Shown: positions 39,510 to 49,742 of the stretch, piece after piece
How the letters are laid out: each line of letters starts with the position of its first letter
Numbering within the stretch: the stretch's first letter is position 1
NCBI GenBank assembly: GCA_021613535.1
Contig: CP075497.1
Location: 2,294,001-2,358,000, forward strand
Reading direction: 5' to 3'
From: Adineta vaga
Taxonomy: Eukaryota; Rotifera
Length of the DNA: 64,000 nt
Notes under the pieces: model-generated
What the model was told of the DNA's origin: nothing
The model's database searches: none
Seen by the model: only the letters and a program-made list of their open reading frames with translations
Made by a program: the position numbers and the translations under genes

Positions 39510-40304
39510 TTAATCTTCACCAACGGGTAAAGCATCTTCTAATTTCTTTAAAAGTTTAATACGTAATTCCGTTGCATTATCGCCTTTCAATTGATCTTGC
39601 ACAAATCGACATTCAACTTCCAATTGAACCTTTGAAAATAAAGAAAATCAATAGAAAATCGAATAAAACACAACAGGATGTAAACAAACCATTTCCAGTG
39701 CACCTCGAATTGCTCCGCATATCATCTGATTGTAACTTAATTTTTGACCTTGTCCTTCGGGTAATTCAACGAATTCAGTTAAAGGATTACCATCGATCAA
39801 CAAAGAAAATTCATCACCAGCTGGTGACCAATTCGTAATCGATGGTGAGATACCTAAATAGGTTTTGAAACCTTGCTGAATAAAAAAAGGCACAAACAGA
39901 AAGATAATTTATTGTTTTTGAATTTGAAATAATCATTTACTTTGGCAAGTACATCAGCTGTCTCACGTAAATCATTACATCGACTAATATTCGGATTACG
40001 AGCAAGAAAATCATCTATTAATCGAACACCCATATTGTAACCACTACAATTATAAAATAAAAACTAATCTTTTATCTTTTCAAAAACTTACATTTTATCA
40101 AGTTGTTTATTAACTTCATCGACATGTTCATAATCATTCAATATCTGTGCCACAAATGCGCCATAAGTTAATGTAAATAATTCCTGTGTCTTTTTTTTTC
40201 GTATCAAAAGAGAAAAATCATTTTCTTCTGTTCATCAACAAATCAGACATACTACCTACAACACGTCGTGCGTCGAGATTTGGTTTTACATTTGTTCGAC
40301 TCAT
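39510..40304 (-). CDS. TRAPPC3: TRAPP complex subunit 3 (Bet3)
   Basis: Five exons: 40304-40260, 40183-40092, 40043-39941, 39875-39690, 39629-39510, total 181 aa against 180 in vertebrates. Characteristic blocks: ELFTLTYGAFVAQIL, VNKQLDK, GVRLIDDFLARN, CNDLRETADVLAK, SPSITNWSPAGDEFSLL, and VQDQLKGDNATELRIK near the end. Bet3 is a core TRAPP subunit with a hydrophobic acyl-binding channel, acting in ER-to-Golgi and later vesicle tethering as part of the Rab1 exchange factor. The cysteine usually palmitoylated in Bet3 seems replaced in this copy (CNDLRE has a Cys nearby, which could serve). The first intron donor was chosen to keep frame. Confidence 0.92.
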
Positions 40305-40432
40305 AATTTCGTTTGTTCAAATTGAATAACTTTTCTATCTAAAAAAGAATCACACACATTTAGATTTCAATCGATATTCATAAATATTAAAAGAATGATT
40401 ATAATTTTGCAAAAAGAAAATTAAAAAAAATG

Positions 40433-40855
40433 TTAATCAGTTGTTGATGACATATCTTGTTCAATTTTCGTTAAAGTATTTGATGTAACAGCGGCGAGAT
40501 CATGTGCAACACCAGGCATCTGTTCCAATTGACGATGAACTTCTTTAAATTTACTTGACATATTTCGACGAATATCGGTGAATTCTCGAGTCATTTCGCG
40601 ATTAGATTCAAGTAAATCACGTAATCGAGTTTGAATAGTTGAATTTTGGGATTCAATTTTATCCATTGCTTTTTCAATATCATTCAAAGCCGTTTCTAAT
40701 TCAAGTAATTCTAAAGAAAGAAAAGAAAAACAAAGAAATGAAACATTTGATCTTATTTTTTTCATACCCGAATCAACTTCGACATCTTGATTTTGATTAT
40801 TATTGTTATTCGACTGACCATGATGATGGGAATGACGATGATCTGACGTAGTCAT
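40433..40855 (-). CDS. BBLN: Bublin-type coiled-coil protein (UPF0184 family)
   Basis: Exons 40855-40768 and 40710-40433 give 121 aa. The N-terminus is His/Asn-rich and low complexity. The second exon encodes one long coiled coil with MDKIESQNSTIQTRLRDLLE followed by SNREMTREF, matching the LEEKN...LLESNRQTRLEF core of vertebrate bublin (C9orf16). The C-terminal extension (about 35 residues) is longer than in vertebrates. In nematodes the family stabilises intermediate filament networks at the apical surface of the gut; rotifer function not known. A readthrough of the intron would also stay open, but splicing gives the better family match. Confidence 0.75.
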   Translation of the reverse strand: MTTSDHRHSHHHGQSNNNNNQNQDVEVDSGMKKIRSNVSFLCFSFLSLELLELETALNDIEKAMDKIESQNSTIQTRLRDLLESNREMTREFTDIRRNMSSKFKEVHRQLEQMPGVAHDLAAVTSNTLTKIEQDMSSTTD

Positions 40856-41351
40856 TTCACTATGTTATTCAAGAAAGCAGAGTTTTTTTTAATAAAATAA
40901 CTACAAGTAAATATAGATTAATGCAACATAACAACTACAAATAAAATGAGATGTGTGATGTCAAGAGAAGTAGTGGCGCCATCTATGTATCGAGATAAAC
41001 ATGAAATAATTGTGAATAACTCTAAATTTATCGCTGGAAAATAGTTTTATCTAATAATAAAAAAATTTTTAAATTATTTGTATGACGAATTGATTGGTTC
41101 AAATGTGTTCCTTTTCGTTGCTTCATAGATAGTATTATTATGAGTGAGTAAGAGTGATGATGAGATGAATACAATACGATAAAACTTATTCCTCTCTAAG
41201 TGAATCTTCATCAATAGTAATTATTATGAAATTAGTGTTATAGATCATCGACTTGTAATGATTCATAACATGTAAGAGAGTCTAGTTGTGCACTCAATAT
41301 ATACATAAGTATATTTTTGTTTGTCGAATCATTCAAAAACGTCAAAACAAA
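40856..41351. other. Divergent intergenic region
   Basis: About 500 bases between the bublin gene (minus) and the first inhibitor gene (plus). It serves as promoter space for both. No further gene seen. Confidence 0.45.
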
Positions 41352-41606
41352 ATGAGTAGCGCACCTCGTAGTTGGCCTCATCTCGTGGGGAAAAGTACTG
41401 AAGAAGCAATCGAAGCAATTAAAAGAGACACAGGTACAATTATTGAGAGTACTTAATCATTATGATAAGATTGAATTTTAATAGGTTTTTCAAAAATTCA
41501 AGTTGTTGGACCAGGTATGATGGTTACGATGGATTATCGAACAGATCGAGTTCGAATTCATGCAGACAAACATGGTCGAGTTGCATCTACACCAACTGTT
41601 GGTTAA
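41352..41606 (+). CDS. Potato inhibitor I family serine protease inhibitor, copy 1
   Basis: Exons 41352-41433 and 41485-41606 with a 51-base intron; 67 aa. The protein opens with RSWPHLVGKSTEEAIEAIKR and continues VVGPGMMVTMDYRTDRVRI, ending STPTVG. This is the potato-I/eglin fold: WPxLVGK helix, an exposed binding loop (VTMDYRTDRVR) with the reactive bond after Met (P1) and before Asp, two arginines that brace the loop, and a C-terminal Gly. No signal peptide or cysteines, as in eglin c. Met at P1 suggests subtilisin, elastase or chymotrypsin-like targets. The family is common in plants and bacteria and patchy in animals. Confidence 0.9.
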
Positions 41607-42054
41607 ATAGAATACGAAGGCATTTTTTCTTTTCGAAAATATTAATAAATATCCTTTGAAATATATTTCTATCCATCTCGTATAAAACTTGGAAATCAAT
41701 TTGTTAATCTCTCCGTAGAAGATCTCATTTGATATTCAATGACGTTGACTTTATTTCGAAAGTCTGTAAAATACAATGTTATTTCTCAAGTATATCTGAT
41801 ATATTCTTCATATGATTTCAAGTAAATACAATTATAAATCTATTTACTTGCTTTGAAAATGTGAGTGTCTTTTGCAACTCTGTGCCGTATCAAAACGATT
41901 TTTATATACCGAGAAAATTTTCTTTTTCATCCTTACAAAGAATAAGTAAATATTATTCATCACAGTCGGAGCACATGTTTTCATTTTATATATAAGCAAC
42001 AGTATTTGCGCAAATATATAGTATTTTATCAACGACGAAATAGACGAAAAAAAC
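41607..42054. other. Spacer between the two inhibitor genes
   Basis: About 450 bases holding the 3' flank of copy 1 and promoter of copy 2. No other gene seen. Confidence 0.5.
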
Positions 42055-42309
42055 ATGTTTGATGAACCACGAAGCTGGCCTGATCTCGTCGGTAAAGATG
42101 GTAAAGAAGCTGTCGAAATAATCAAAAGAGATTCTGGTAAATTTATTGAGAATCATCAACATTTGACATCTTTTTGATCTTAATCAGGTTTTACGAATGT
42201 TCAAATCGTTGGACCAGATATGATGGTTACGATGGATTATCGAACAGATCGAGTTCGAGTTCATGTCAATGAGCAAGGCAAAGTCTCATCTCCACCAACG
42301 ACTGGTTAA
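42055..42309 (+). CDS. Potato inhibitor I family serine protease inhibitor, copy 2
   Basis: Exons 42055-42136 and 42188-42309; the 82- and 122-base exons and 51-base intron match copy 1 exactly in length and phase. 67 aa: RSWPDLVGKDGKEAVEIIKR, then VGPDMMVTMDYRTDRVRV and a final TTG. The reactive loop VTMDYRTDRVR is unchanged between copies while the helix and the C-terminal strands have diverged, suggesting the same target specificity is maintained. No signal peptide, so presumably cytosolic. Confidence 0.9.
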
Positions 42310-42589
42310 AGAAAATCAAAATATTTTTCAAATTTTCATATTTCATTTTACAACTCGTTTAATAAAATATTCTAATAAATTTCAAAATCAACATTGATAA
42401 TTTATCGGAAAACATAATTTTATATTTGCCAAAAAAACTTAATTCGATATTGATGAACAAAAAACAATTGATAAAATGACAAAAAAAACATAGAATGGAA
42501 CACACTGTAATAATAAACTTAAAATCCAGAGAGAGAAGAACGGAATGAGAAAGGAATAATAATGAAATTTTTCATGCTGTAAACCTTTA

Positions 42590-45500
42590 CTACATATATA
42601 TCTCTTCATATCGTCTAACTGCAGAATATCCTGGGTCTCCAGCTGCTTTTATAAGTACTTCTTTTGTTATCAAGTCAGTCAATAGTTTAGCACCCATAGG
42701 TGAACAAACATTTAGCTGTTCACAATGTCCTCTAGTCATTTTTGCCATTTCTTCAAAACTTTCTCTAGCATTATCATTTAAATAAAACGCATGAACGGGA
42801 ATATTCTTAGATCCTAACCTTTTCAATTCAGATGCACAATCAGTTGCTTTTCGAAACTTTGTTTCCTTCCAATATACTTCACCATAATATTCTCGTTTTT
42901 GTCTAACTTGTTCTTTACTATTCGCAAGAGTATCTCCTATCAAAATGACTTGAGAAACTGAGTATAGTGATTCACTTTCCTTGACTGCATGTTGTAATCC
43001 AATTTCAATCGCTTCATCAGATTGTCGACCTGTTACATTGATAGTATCTACAAATGCTCTTAAATCATTAGCTTTTGAATGCCAAGAAGACACTTGTAAA
43101 ATCTGATTTTCTCTATAGTTATAATTTCGATAGAGAGCAAATTGCATTTGAATATTATTACTAGGTAATCTTTGTCCTTGTAAAATAACTGAAGCACGTT
43201 CATATATCGTACAAATCGTGTCTTTAAGAATCGATAATACAAGTGACATTGAACTTGTTGTACTTATAAGTAATATTGTACGAGAAGGATTTTCAATCTT
43301 ATATTCTCCTATATTTTGTTCGGTCAAATATTCTTTGATAAATACTATTTCTCCTCCGCATAAATCAACCATAAATTTTTTAGAAACTTGATGAAAACGT
43401 TTACATGGTTCTATTCGAAGTGTTTTTGCACTACATTGACTTTCGTAAAAGTCAGAACGAGTTTTATTAATTTTGTGATACGAGATTGCACCTGAAATAG
43501 AACCCGATATCCATTCTAAATCTTTATTCAACAAAACCATGCTATATGAACCTCGATCACCTTGTCGTGCTCCTCTTCCCATTATTTGGTATTCTTCTGC
43601 TAATTCTTTCGAAAAGAATGTTTGAAACACATGAACACCTCCATTAGCTAATACTGTTGCATTAATACATATGAAGTCAGTTCCTCGTCCAAATATACGT
43701 GTTAAAAACGTCACTTTGCTCTCTCCTGTTGAACGTTTAATATATAATTCTCTATCTTTAGCAACAACCCTTTCGCTGATAATTAGTACTTCATTTTCAA
43801 TCGAAGACAATATGGATGAATTGTAAAATGCCATTAATTTCTCTTCCGATTCAAAAAATACAAGAATTGGACGTTCAGCATTACGTACTTTATCAATAGT
43901 TTCACGAATTTTGTTAAAATATTTATATTCATCTACTATATGTACATCAGTATGTGAGTTATAAGTGCGATTACTTTCTCCAAAAACAGATGGCATAATT
44001 GTGTCTTGTTGCACTGAATATACATTCTTTAATATATCTTTTTCTGACTGAGCAAGAGTTCTTAGAGTTCCTGTAACACCTGCAATATACGCGAACTCAT
44101 GAGGCATTTCTGCATAAGAAAATTCTCCACAGTTTATCATAAGCCCCACATTAGTTCGTAAACTATCCGAAGTAATATTACCCTTCTCATTTTCATAATA
44201 ATATGCCCACACAGTATGGTAGCCATATATTGCATTATTAACTACAGATTTACCTTGAATATATGCAATCTTATTCTCTCTTACGATATGATTTAAGTGC
44301 GGAAACGTTTGTAAAGCAGATAGCATCTGATTAATAGCTTCGTCAAAGAGAAACATCCAGTTGCTATATTGAGTTGTACAAGTTTTATATTCTGATAAAG
44401 TCTTCACAATCGTTAATGTAATTGATATTCTCTTTTTCCAAACTGCATCTAACAATGCTTTTATCGGAGGATCATTTAAAATCAATAATGGTTTATATGT
44501 TTCTCCGTAGTATTCTGTACTCAAGAAAACATCAACTTCATCAATTAATAATACCTTTGGAGATAAACGTATAGTTATATCGATTGCACTTAACGTATTC
44601 TGATTGGTTAAAATCATCTGTTGTACTTTATCTCGTACATCGCATTGTTCATTTAAAAATTCTTCACATAATTTATTGAAAGTACCATATTTAATACGTT
44701 CTCTTATTCCGAGTATTTGAAAAAGAGAAGTAAATTCATTCCTGTCTCGACTACTTAGAACTTCACTATAACACGAACAATTCACATCAATATTCATCAG
44801 AGCAAAAACACAAGCAGCTATTGCCATTACAACTGATTTTCCTTCGCCTGTACCTATTTCGACTAAATTATTAATCAAACTATTTGAAATTTTTCCTGTA
44901 GACACTGATTCATGTCTTTCCGTCATTGCTCTAGGATAATGTCCAACTCCAAGAAGACGAAAAACAGCAATTACCTGTCCAATATGTGGCATCAATAGAT
45001 ATGATTGTGCTACTTCAATTTCGCGCATCTCGTTATAATATTGTGTATTTTTCAAAGTCCATACAGCGAAAATATACGCTAATAGTATAGGAACCTGCTT
45101 CATAAAATCACAGTCCCATGTTTTAATGTTTGATGTAACAGTTTCTGATCGAACAAGATCTTTGATTTGTCTCACAAGCAATTCAAGATCTGGTTCGTGA
45201 TTCGCGCTTGAATTTATCAATTTAAGATTACAAGAAACTAGTTCATCGTACTTTCTTCGAAAGATTTCGTAATATTGACGTAACATTGGTGTAGAAATAT
45301 CATCTCCGCTTACTCTCGCTAGTACATATTCGAGATCATCTTGTTTTTGCATTTTATTTCGTCGTCTTCGCCAATCTTCTCCAGTTAAACACGAATGTTC
45401 ACTAATGATTCTTATCCCTATATCAGATTTTTGTAATTCTACAACTAATTGCATAATACCTAATATACCGTGCCTTTGTTTATAATCATTCAATGTTTCA

Positions 45501-46879
45501 TCTATGTCTTTATTAATTTTCTTATCAAACATTGATAGATTTTCTGCAAGAAATTTCATTTTAATCAATATATGACATGCATTTTCCGTGGATAGATTCG
45601 TTACTATCATTTGACTACGAAAATCCCTAACCTTCTCATAAATTTGTTGTTCGGAATATTCTAAAACTTGTCGAACTTGAACCCATGGAAGTTTAAGATA
45701 CTCTTCGATCGATTTAAGATGATAATAATACGTACGAAAATCATCTGAGTCTTGTATTGAAAGTTCTTCTTGCGATGCTTTGTTAACTAATTGAAGCGAA
45801 ATATTTTCAACTATTTTTTCTAAATCTTTTTCTAATCGAGAAACATTAACCATCGATGGCAGAATATCTCTAAAATTTTGTTCTATTTCTTGCAATATTT
45901 TCATTGATGTATTAATATTTCTAAGAAGTTCATCACGTTCTCTCTCGAATTTGATTGTATCAGCATTAATAAGTTCGATATTCAATTGAGTTTGAAGATT
46001 ATTCATCAGTTGGGCTACTTCAAAAATCATATCTCTATAAAGAGTAATATTTCTCGTTTCTGTCAACACATTTTGTATCAAATTATGTCTTGATCGGCAA
46101 TGTCGAATGATTTCTAAAAATGTACTCCATTTTTGTGAGATTATTACACTCTCATACAAATCGAGAATGTTTCTTTGACCTAGCGCAGTTCGATATGTTT
46201 CGAAATTTTTTGACAAAAACTGAATCATTCTCTGAAAATCTTCTATTGTATGTTGAAAGATATTATCTGGAAACAGTACTTCGATGTTTCCGCTGATTGA
46301 TTCAAAAAATTCGAGATAAGTAACAATATCAGAAAATGCTTCTTCAACTATTTGTGCTTGTTCAATCGTCGCTATTTCAGCAATAGTTTGACAACATTTT
46401 TGAAATTCTGTTCGAATTAAATAGCAAACAGTTTCGAAAATTTCTTTTACTTCAGGAAGAAAATCACTTAGACGTTCTTTATATTTCAATATTATCTTGA
46501 CACTATCAATAACAGAATCTATCTCGTGTCTTTTCAAACAATTACGAACGAGTAATCGATATGTATTTAGTCTTTTCAAGCTTTGTTCGTGTAGCTGATT
46601 TCGTAATTCAAGTAGCTCCTGTTTTCTATATTGTTTAGCTAATGTTCTGACATTTTCAACGATTTGTTCATCTCTCTCTGTTTCTTCAAAACAGATTTCT
46701 AATGCTTCTCGATATGCCGTCTCTTCGCGGATTGTACATTGTCTCACTGTTTCAATTTCCGATCTGAATAAATTTTGTATTTCTTTGGGTAAAAACTGTA
46801 GTGTATTATTTAATGAACGTATCTTTGTTATTTGTTCATTTAATGGAGCACTATTTAATTTCTCGATAGCTAAATTCAT
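42590..46879 (-). CDS. SecA-like DEAD ATPase with C-terminal vWA-like domain
   Basis: 1429 uninterrupted codons. Residues 1-600 are helical. About 670-680: EIGTGEGKSVVM, the SecA Walker A (TGEGKT type). About 778-786: LLIDEVDVFLS, the DEAD-type motif II. About 1098-1110: MGRGARQGDRGSYSM, the SecA motif VI with the arginine finger; FGRGTDF precedes it. No SecA preprotein cross-linking domain or zinc tail is evident, so protein export is doubtful. Residues about 1215-1390 resemble a vWA domain (RTILLISTTSSMS start, QFALYRNYNYR, TINVTGRQSDEAIEIGLQHA), but the MIDAS aspartate is replaced. The true upstream frame joins at the A8 run near 46906, so this Met is probably not the native start. Confidence 0.75.
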   Translation of the reverse strand: MNLAIEKLNSAPLNEQITKIRSLNNTLQFLPKEIQNLFRSEIETVRQCTIREETAYREALEICFEETERDEQIVENVRTLAKQYRKQELLELRNQLHEQSLKRLNTYRLLVRNCLKRHEIDSVIDSVKIILKYKERLSDFLPEVKEIFETVCYLIRTEFQKCCQTIAEIATIEQAQIVEEAFSDIVTYLEFFESISGNIEVLFPDNIFQHTIEDFQRMIQFLSKNFETYRTALGQRNILDLYESVIISQKWSTFLEIIRHCRSRHNLIQNVLTETRNITLYRDMIFEVAQLMNNLQTQLNIELINADTIKFERERDELLRNINTSMKILQEIEQNFRDILPSMVNVSRLEKDLEKIVENISLQLVNKASQEELSIQDSDDFRTYYYHLKSIEEYLKLPWVQVRQVLEYSEQQIYEKVRDFRSQMIVTNLSTENACHILIKMKFLAENLSMFDKKINKDIDETLNDYKQRHGILGIMQLVVELQKSDIGIRIISEHSCLTGEDWRRRRNKMQKQDDLEYVLARVSGDDISTPMLRQYYEIFRRKYDELVSCNLKLINSSANHEPDLELLVRQIKDLVRSETVTSNIKTWDCDFMKQVPILLAYIFAVWTLKNTQYYNEMREIEVAQSYLLMPHIGQVIAVFRLLGVGHYPRAMTERHESVSTGKISNSLINNLVEIGTGEGKSVVMAIAACVFALMNIDVNCSCYSEVLSSRDRNEFTSLFQILGIRERIKYGTFNKLCEEFLNEQCDVRDKVQQMILTNQNTLSAIDITIRLSPKVLLIDEVDVFLSTEYYGETYKPLLILNDPPIKALLDAVWKKRISITLTIVKTLSEYKTCTTQYSNWMFLFDEAINQMLSALQTFPHLNHIVRENKIAYIQGKSVVNNAIYGYHTVWAYYYENEKGNITSDSLRTNVGLMINCGEFSYAEMPHEFAYIAGVTGTLRTLAQSEKDILKNVYSVQQDTIMPSVFGESNRTYNSHTDVHIVDEYKYFNKIRETIDKVRNAERPILVFFESEEKLMAFYNSSILSSIENEVLIISERVVAKDRELYIKRSTGESKVTFLTRIFGRGTDFICINATVLANGGVHVFQTFFSKELAEEYQIMGRGARQGDRGSYSMVLLNKDLEWISGSISGAISYHKINKTRSDFYESQCSAKTLRIEPCKRFHQVSKKFMVDLCGGEIVFIKEYLTEQNIGEYKIENPSRTILLISTTSSMSLVLSILKDTICTIYERASVILQGQRLPSNNIQMQFALYRNYNYRENQILQVSSWHSKANDLRAFVDTINVTGRQSDEAIEIGLQHAVKESESLYSVSQVILIGDTLANSKEQVRQKREYYGEVYWKETKFRKATDCASELKRLGSKNIPVHAFYLNDNARESFEEMAKMTRGHCEQLNVCSPMGAKLLTDLITKEVLIKAAGDPGYSAVRRYEEIYM

Positions 46880-49742
46880 ATTTTCTGCGATAATTCCTGA
46901 TATTTTTTTTATGTATTTGGAGATATTTTATGTCGCCATTTGACGCAGCTATGTTTAATTGAATTAATATATTTACGGGTGGATTAAATGCATACTTATA
47001 AACATCTTGAAAATTATGACGTTGTAAAATTTCATTTTCAATGTTTTTAAATTTTTCATCTAACCATTGATATTTTCGGATAACTTCTTCTTCTAAGAGA
47101 AATTCATGTTTTAATTCACGTTGGATACCGTTTAAAATTCTCATGCCTTGTTCAGCTTCAAGAAAATTATTCGTCTCGAGTAAATTTTGAATAGAAATGA
47201 GACCAGAGAAAATAGTCCCAGATAAAGTTTTCCTACTATTGTTGACAAAGTTTTCAAGATGAGTTTTGGTTTGATCATCGAGTATTTCCGAAATCTTGGG
47301 TCTTTTGAGCAGAAGTCGAATTCTCTCGATATTTTCTTTCATTCTTTTTACTTGCATTTTACTCTGTTCTTCTTTCTCAATCTTCCGATCTAGATAATTT
47401 ACACTTTGTTCAATATCATTCAATAATCTATCTAAAGAACTCTGTAAATCATGCTTTACACGATTCATAGCTCCAGCTTCTAAAAGTTCCACATTAATAT
47501 TCGGTAAATGTAAATCAACATTCACATAATCATATTTTTCTATATAATCGAAGATTAATTGATATTCTTCTACAGATTCTTCGATTAATTGTGTTTTATA
47601 CCTTTTATATAAACCTTCGTATCCGTTACTAGGAAAGTCGGCTACACAAGAACGATCAATTCTGCCCATAGCTTCTGCAATGAGTAATTGATTTTGTAGT
47701 TCTTTAACTCTTTGGTGACGGGATAAATATTCCAGAACAGAATCATGAAATGAGAAACTAGTGCATATTAATCGACTTAATTTCGGTCTCTACTCTAAAC
47801 GTTTTCGAGATAAATAACCTATATATGTATCACCCATCTCGACAATTAGGTCGATGTCGGTTGCACTTTATAAATAAAAAAAAGTATATATCTAGGAGTT
47901 TCGATGAATTCATTACAAGTGGTATATATGGTGTACCACCCGTCCTGAAAGGGTTAATTCTACCTAACATTTTATATTCTTCAAGTTTACGACTTAAAAT
48001 TTGATAATAAATAAGAAAATTTTGTTGCCAATGTTCGATTTTCTTCTCTCCATCAATACATTTGAAAACATGTGGAAGCTCCTTGAGAGAAAATAATTGT
48101 TTTAAATTTTTCTCTAATTTTCTTGAATCTTCAGAAGGATCTGTGTTATGATAATTCTCGATACGACTACTCTTGTCAAACGTTGTTTTTAGTTTTTCTG
48201 CAAAAGAATTAATATATTCATCTAAATAACTTTTTAAGATTTCTTCTATAAAATGAATCGTATTTGTTATACGACCATCCTTAGTTTTTTCGCAGTTTTT
48301 CATATAGATCAATGCGTCATTTGCGATAGATAAACGTGATTTATCAGTAAGTTCATGTGGTAATTTCTTTCTTTTACGTTCAGTACTGCGATTGATACTT
48401 TTGTGAACAGGTTCTATACTTGGTTGATGACAAGTTTGAGAATTACGTAGGATTCTTTCGCGCTCTTCGACTTCTCTTAATAAATCTTGACTCGCTCGAA
48501 TTGTCTGCTTTAACGCTTGAATCTCTGTAGATATCTGTTTATTCATATCATTTACTGCTGAATTATCTTTCTCGTGAGATATTTTTCTGAACAAACTCGA
48601 GAAAAATTTACCTATTGGGCTTCCGCGATTTTGCTTTAAAATTTCTTCCAATTCTTTAAGACAATTTTCCCATTTCTCTATGGACTCTTTCAACTGTTTT
48701 TTCTCGTATAAGATTTTCTCGAGCTCTGATTCGTGTCTAACGATTAAAGAATCGGAAGCATCTGTCTGTAGATGATTATATGCAGATGAATTATATAGGC
48801 TTGTTGTTATTGTCGTCATTTGATTTCCTTGATCAGTTCTTTTCAAAATGTTCTGCAATGTTTTGAAAAACTGACTGTATACGCTGACAAACATGCTCTA
48901 CTATTCTGTTTCTATTCATTGTAATTTCAGGAAAATCATATTCTAACTCACACAGATTTTATTCCATCGATTGATTCTTGTGCTATACAAACATTATCCG
49001 GATATTTCAATGATAAATCAAGATTTCTCACACGATTTTCTAAATCTTGAGCGTGTTGTATTAAATCTATTCGTAATCGATCCATTAATCTCTCATATGT
49101 TTTTGGACTATCTCTATTAATCCACTGTGTAGCAGTTAAACGTGATAATGATCGTACAAGTCGACTATAATCGATACTTCCTGATTGCTCATTTGATGTA
49201 TAAAGCGTCTGATGTGCATTTTCTTGTAACTGATACATATATCTATGAATGTTTCCAATGGTATTATTATACACTACTGCAGTTTTCGACTCAATTTCTG
49301 GTATGTTACGAATAATCTTCATATCATTTACTAATTTACGAACATCGTCCAAAACATTATCTCCATCGTTTTCAAAAAGTCTTTCAATACGTTGATCTAT
49401 TTCATCAAAATATTTCATAATTTTTCCGATGTATTCATCGTAGATCTTATCTAAATCTTTCGTATCATCTAAAAGTTCATGTTTTCTCTTCATCATTTCG
49501 ATATATTTATACACATGTTCTCGCAGTATATAATTCTCTTTGACAGCTTTTAATACATCTAAATTCTTCTTAAGAATCGATATATCATCATTTTGTAATT
49601 GAATCTTAGCTAAGATGGGATCTATTTGATTAAGAAACGTTCTGAGATGTTGTAACAGTGATTTGATCGTGTAAATGACCTTGTAGATGATCGGTAGATT
49701 TAGATATTTTAACAACAATTTCTGCAATATATGTGAAATCAT
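46851..49742 (-). pseudogene. Coiled-coil helical segment of the SecA-like locus, multiply frameshifted
   Basis: Three open frames (49742-48948, 48894-47830, 47669-46851) plus a short bridge in another frame near 48955-48845. All are rich in Lys, Glu, Ile and Leu with heptad-like patterning (KQLKESIEKWENCLKELEEI, for example), as expected for a stalk linking the GTPase and the ATPase. No enzymatic motif seen. The 48894-47830 frame ends in sequence unlike the rest, where an insertion seems to interrupt it. Confidence 0.55.
47921..47957. mobile_element. Possible piggyBac-type terminus (TTAA plus CCC) with hairpin
   Basis: On minus the sequence reads TTAA followed by CCCTTTCAGGACGG, then a short imperfect hairpin (GTGGTACACC / GGTATATATGG). 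TTAA followed by CCC is the usual junction of piggyBac-type DNA transposons. The partner end was not found in the next 200 bases. It lies exactly where the SecA-like locus loses its frame. Confidence 0.3.

Noticed and set aside
42590-46879. Calling the SecA-like protein a functional preprotein translocase
   Set aside because: Only the ATPase core motifs are seen; no cross-linking domain or zinc tail, and other domains point to a different role.
47830-47960. A normal intron between the fourth and fifth frames of the SecA-like locus
   Set aside because: A donor (TTAG followed by GTAGAA) and an acceptor (GAGTAG) exist, but the phases do not restore the downstream frame.
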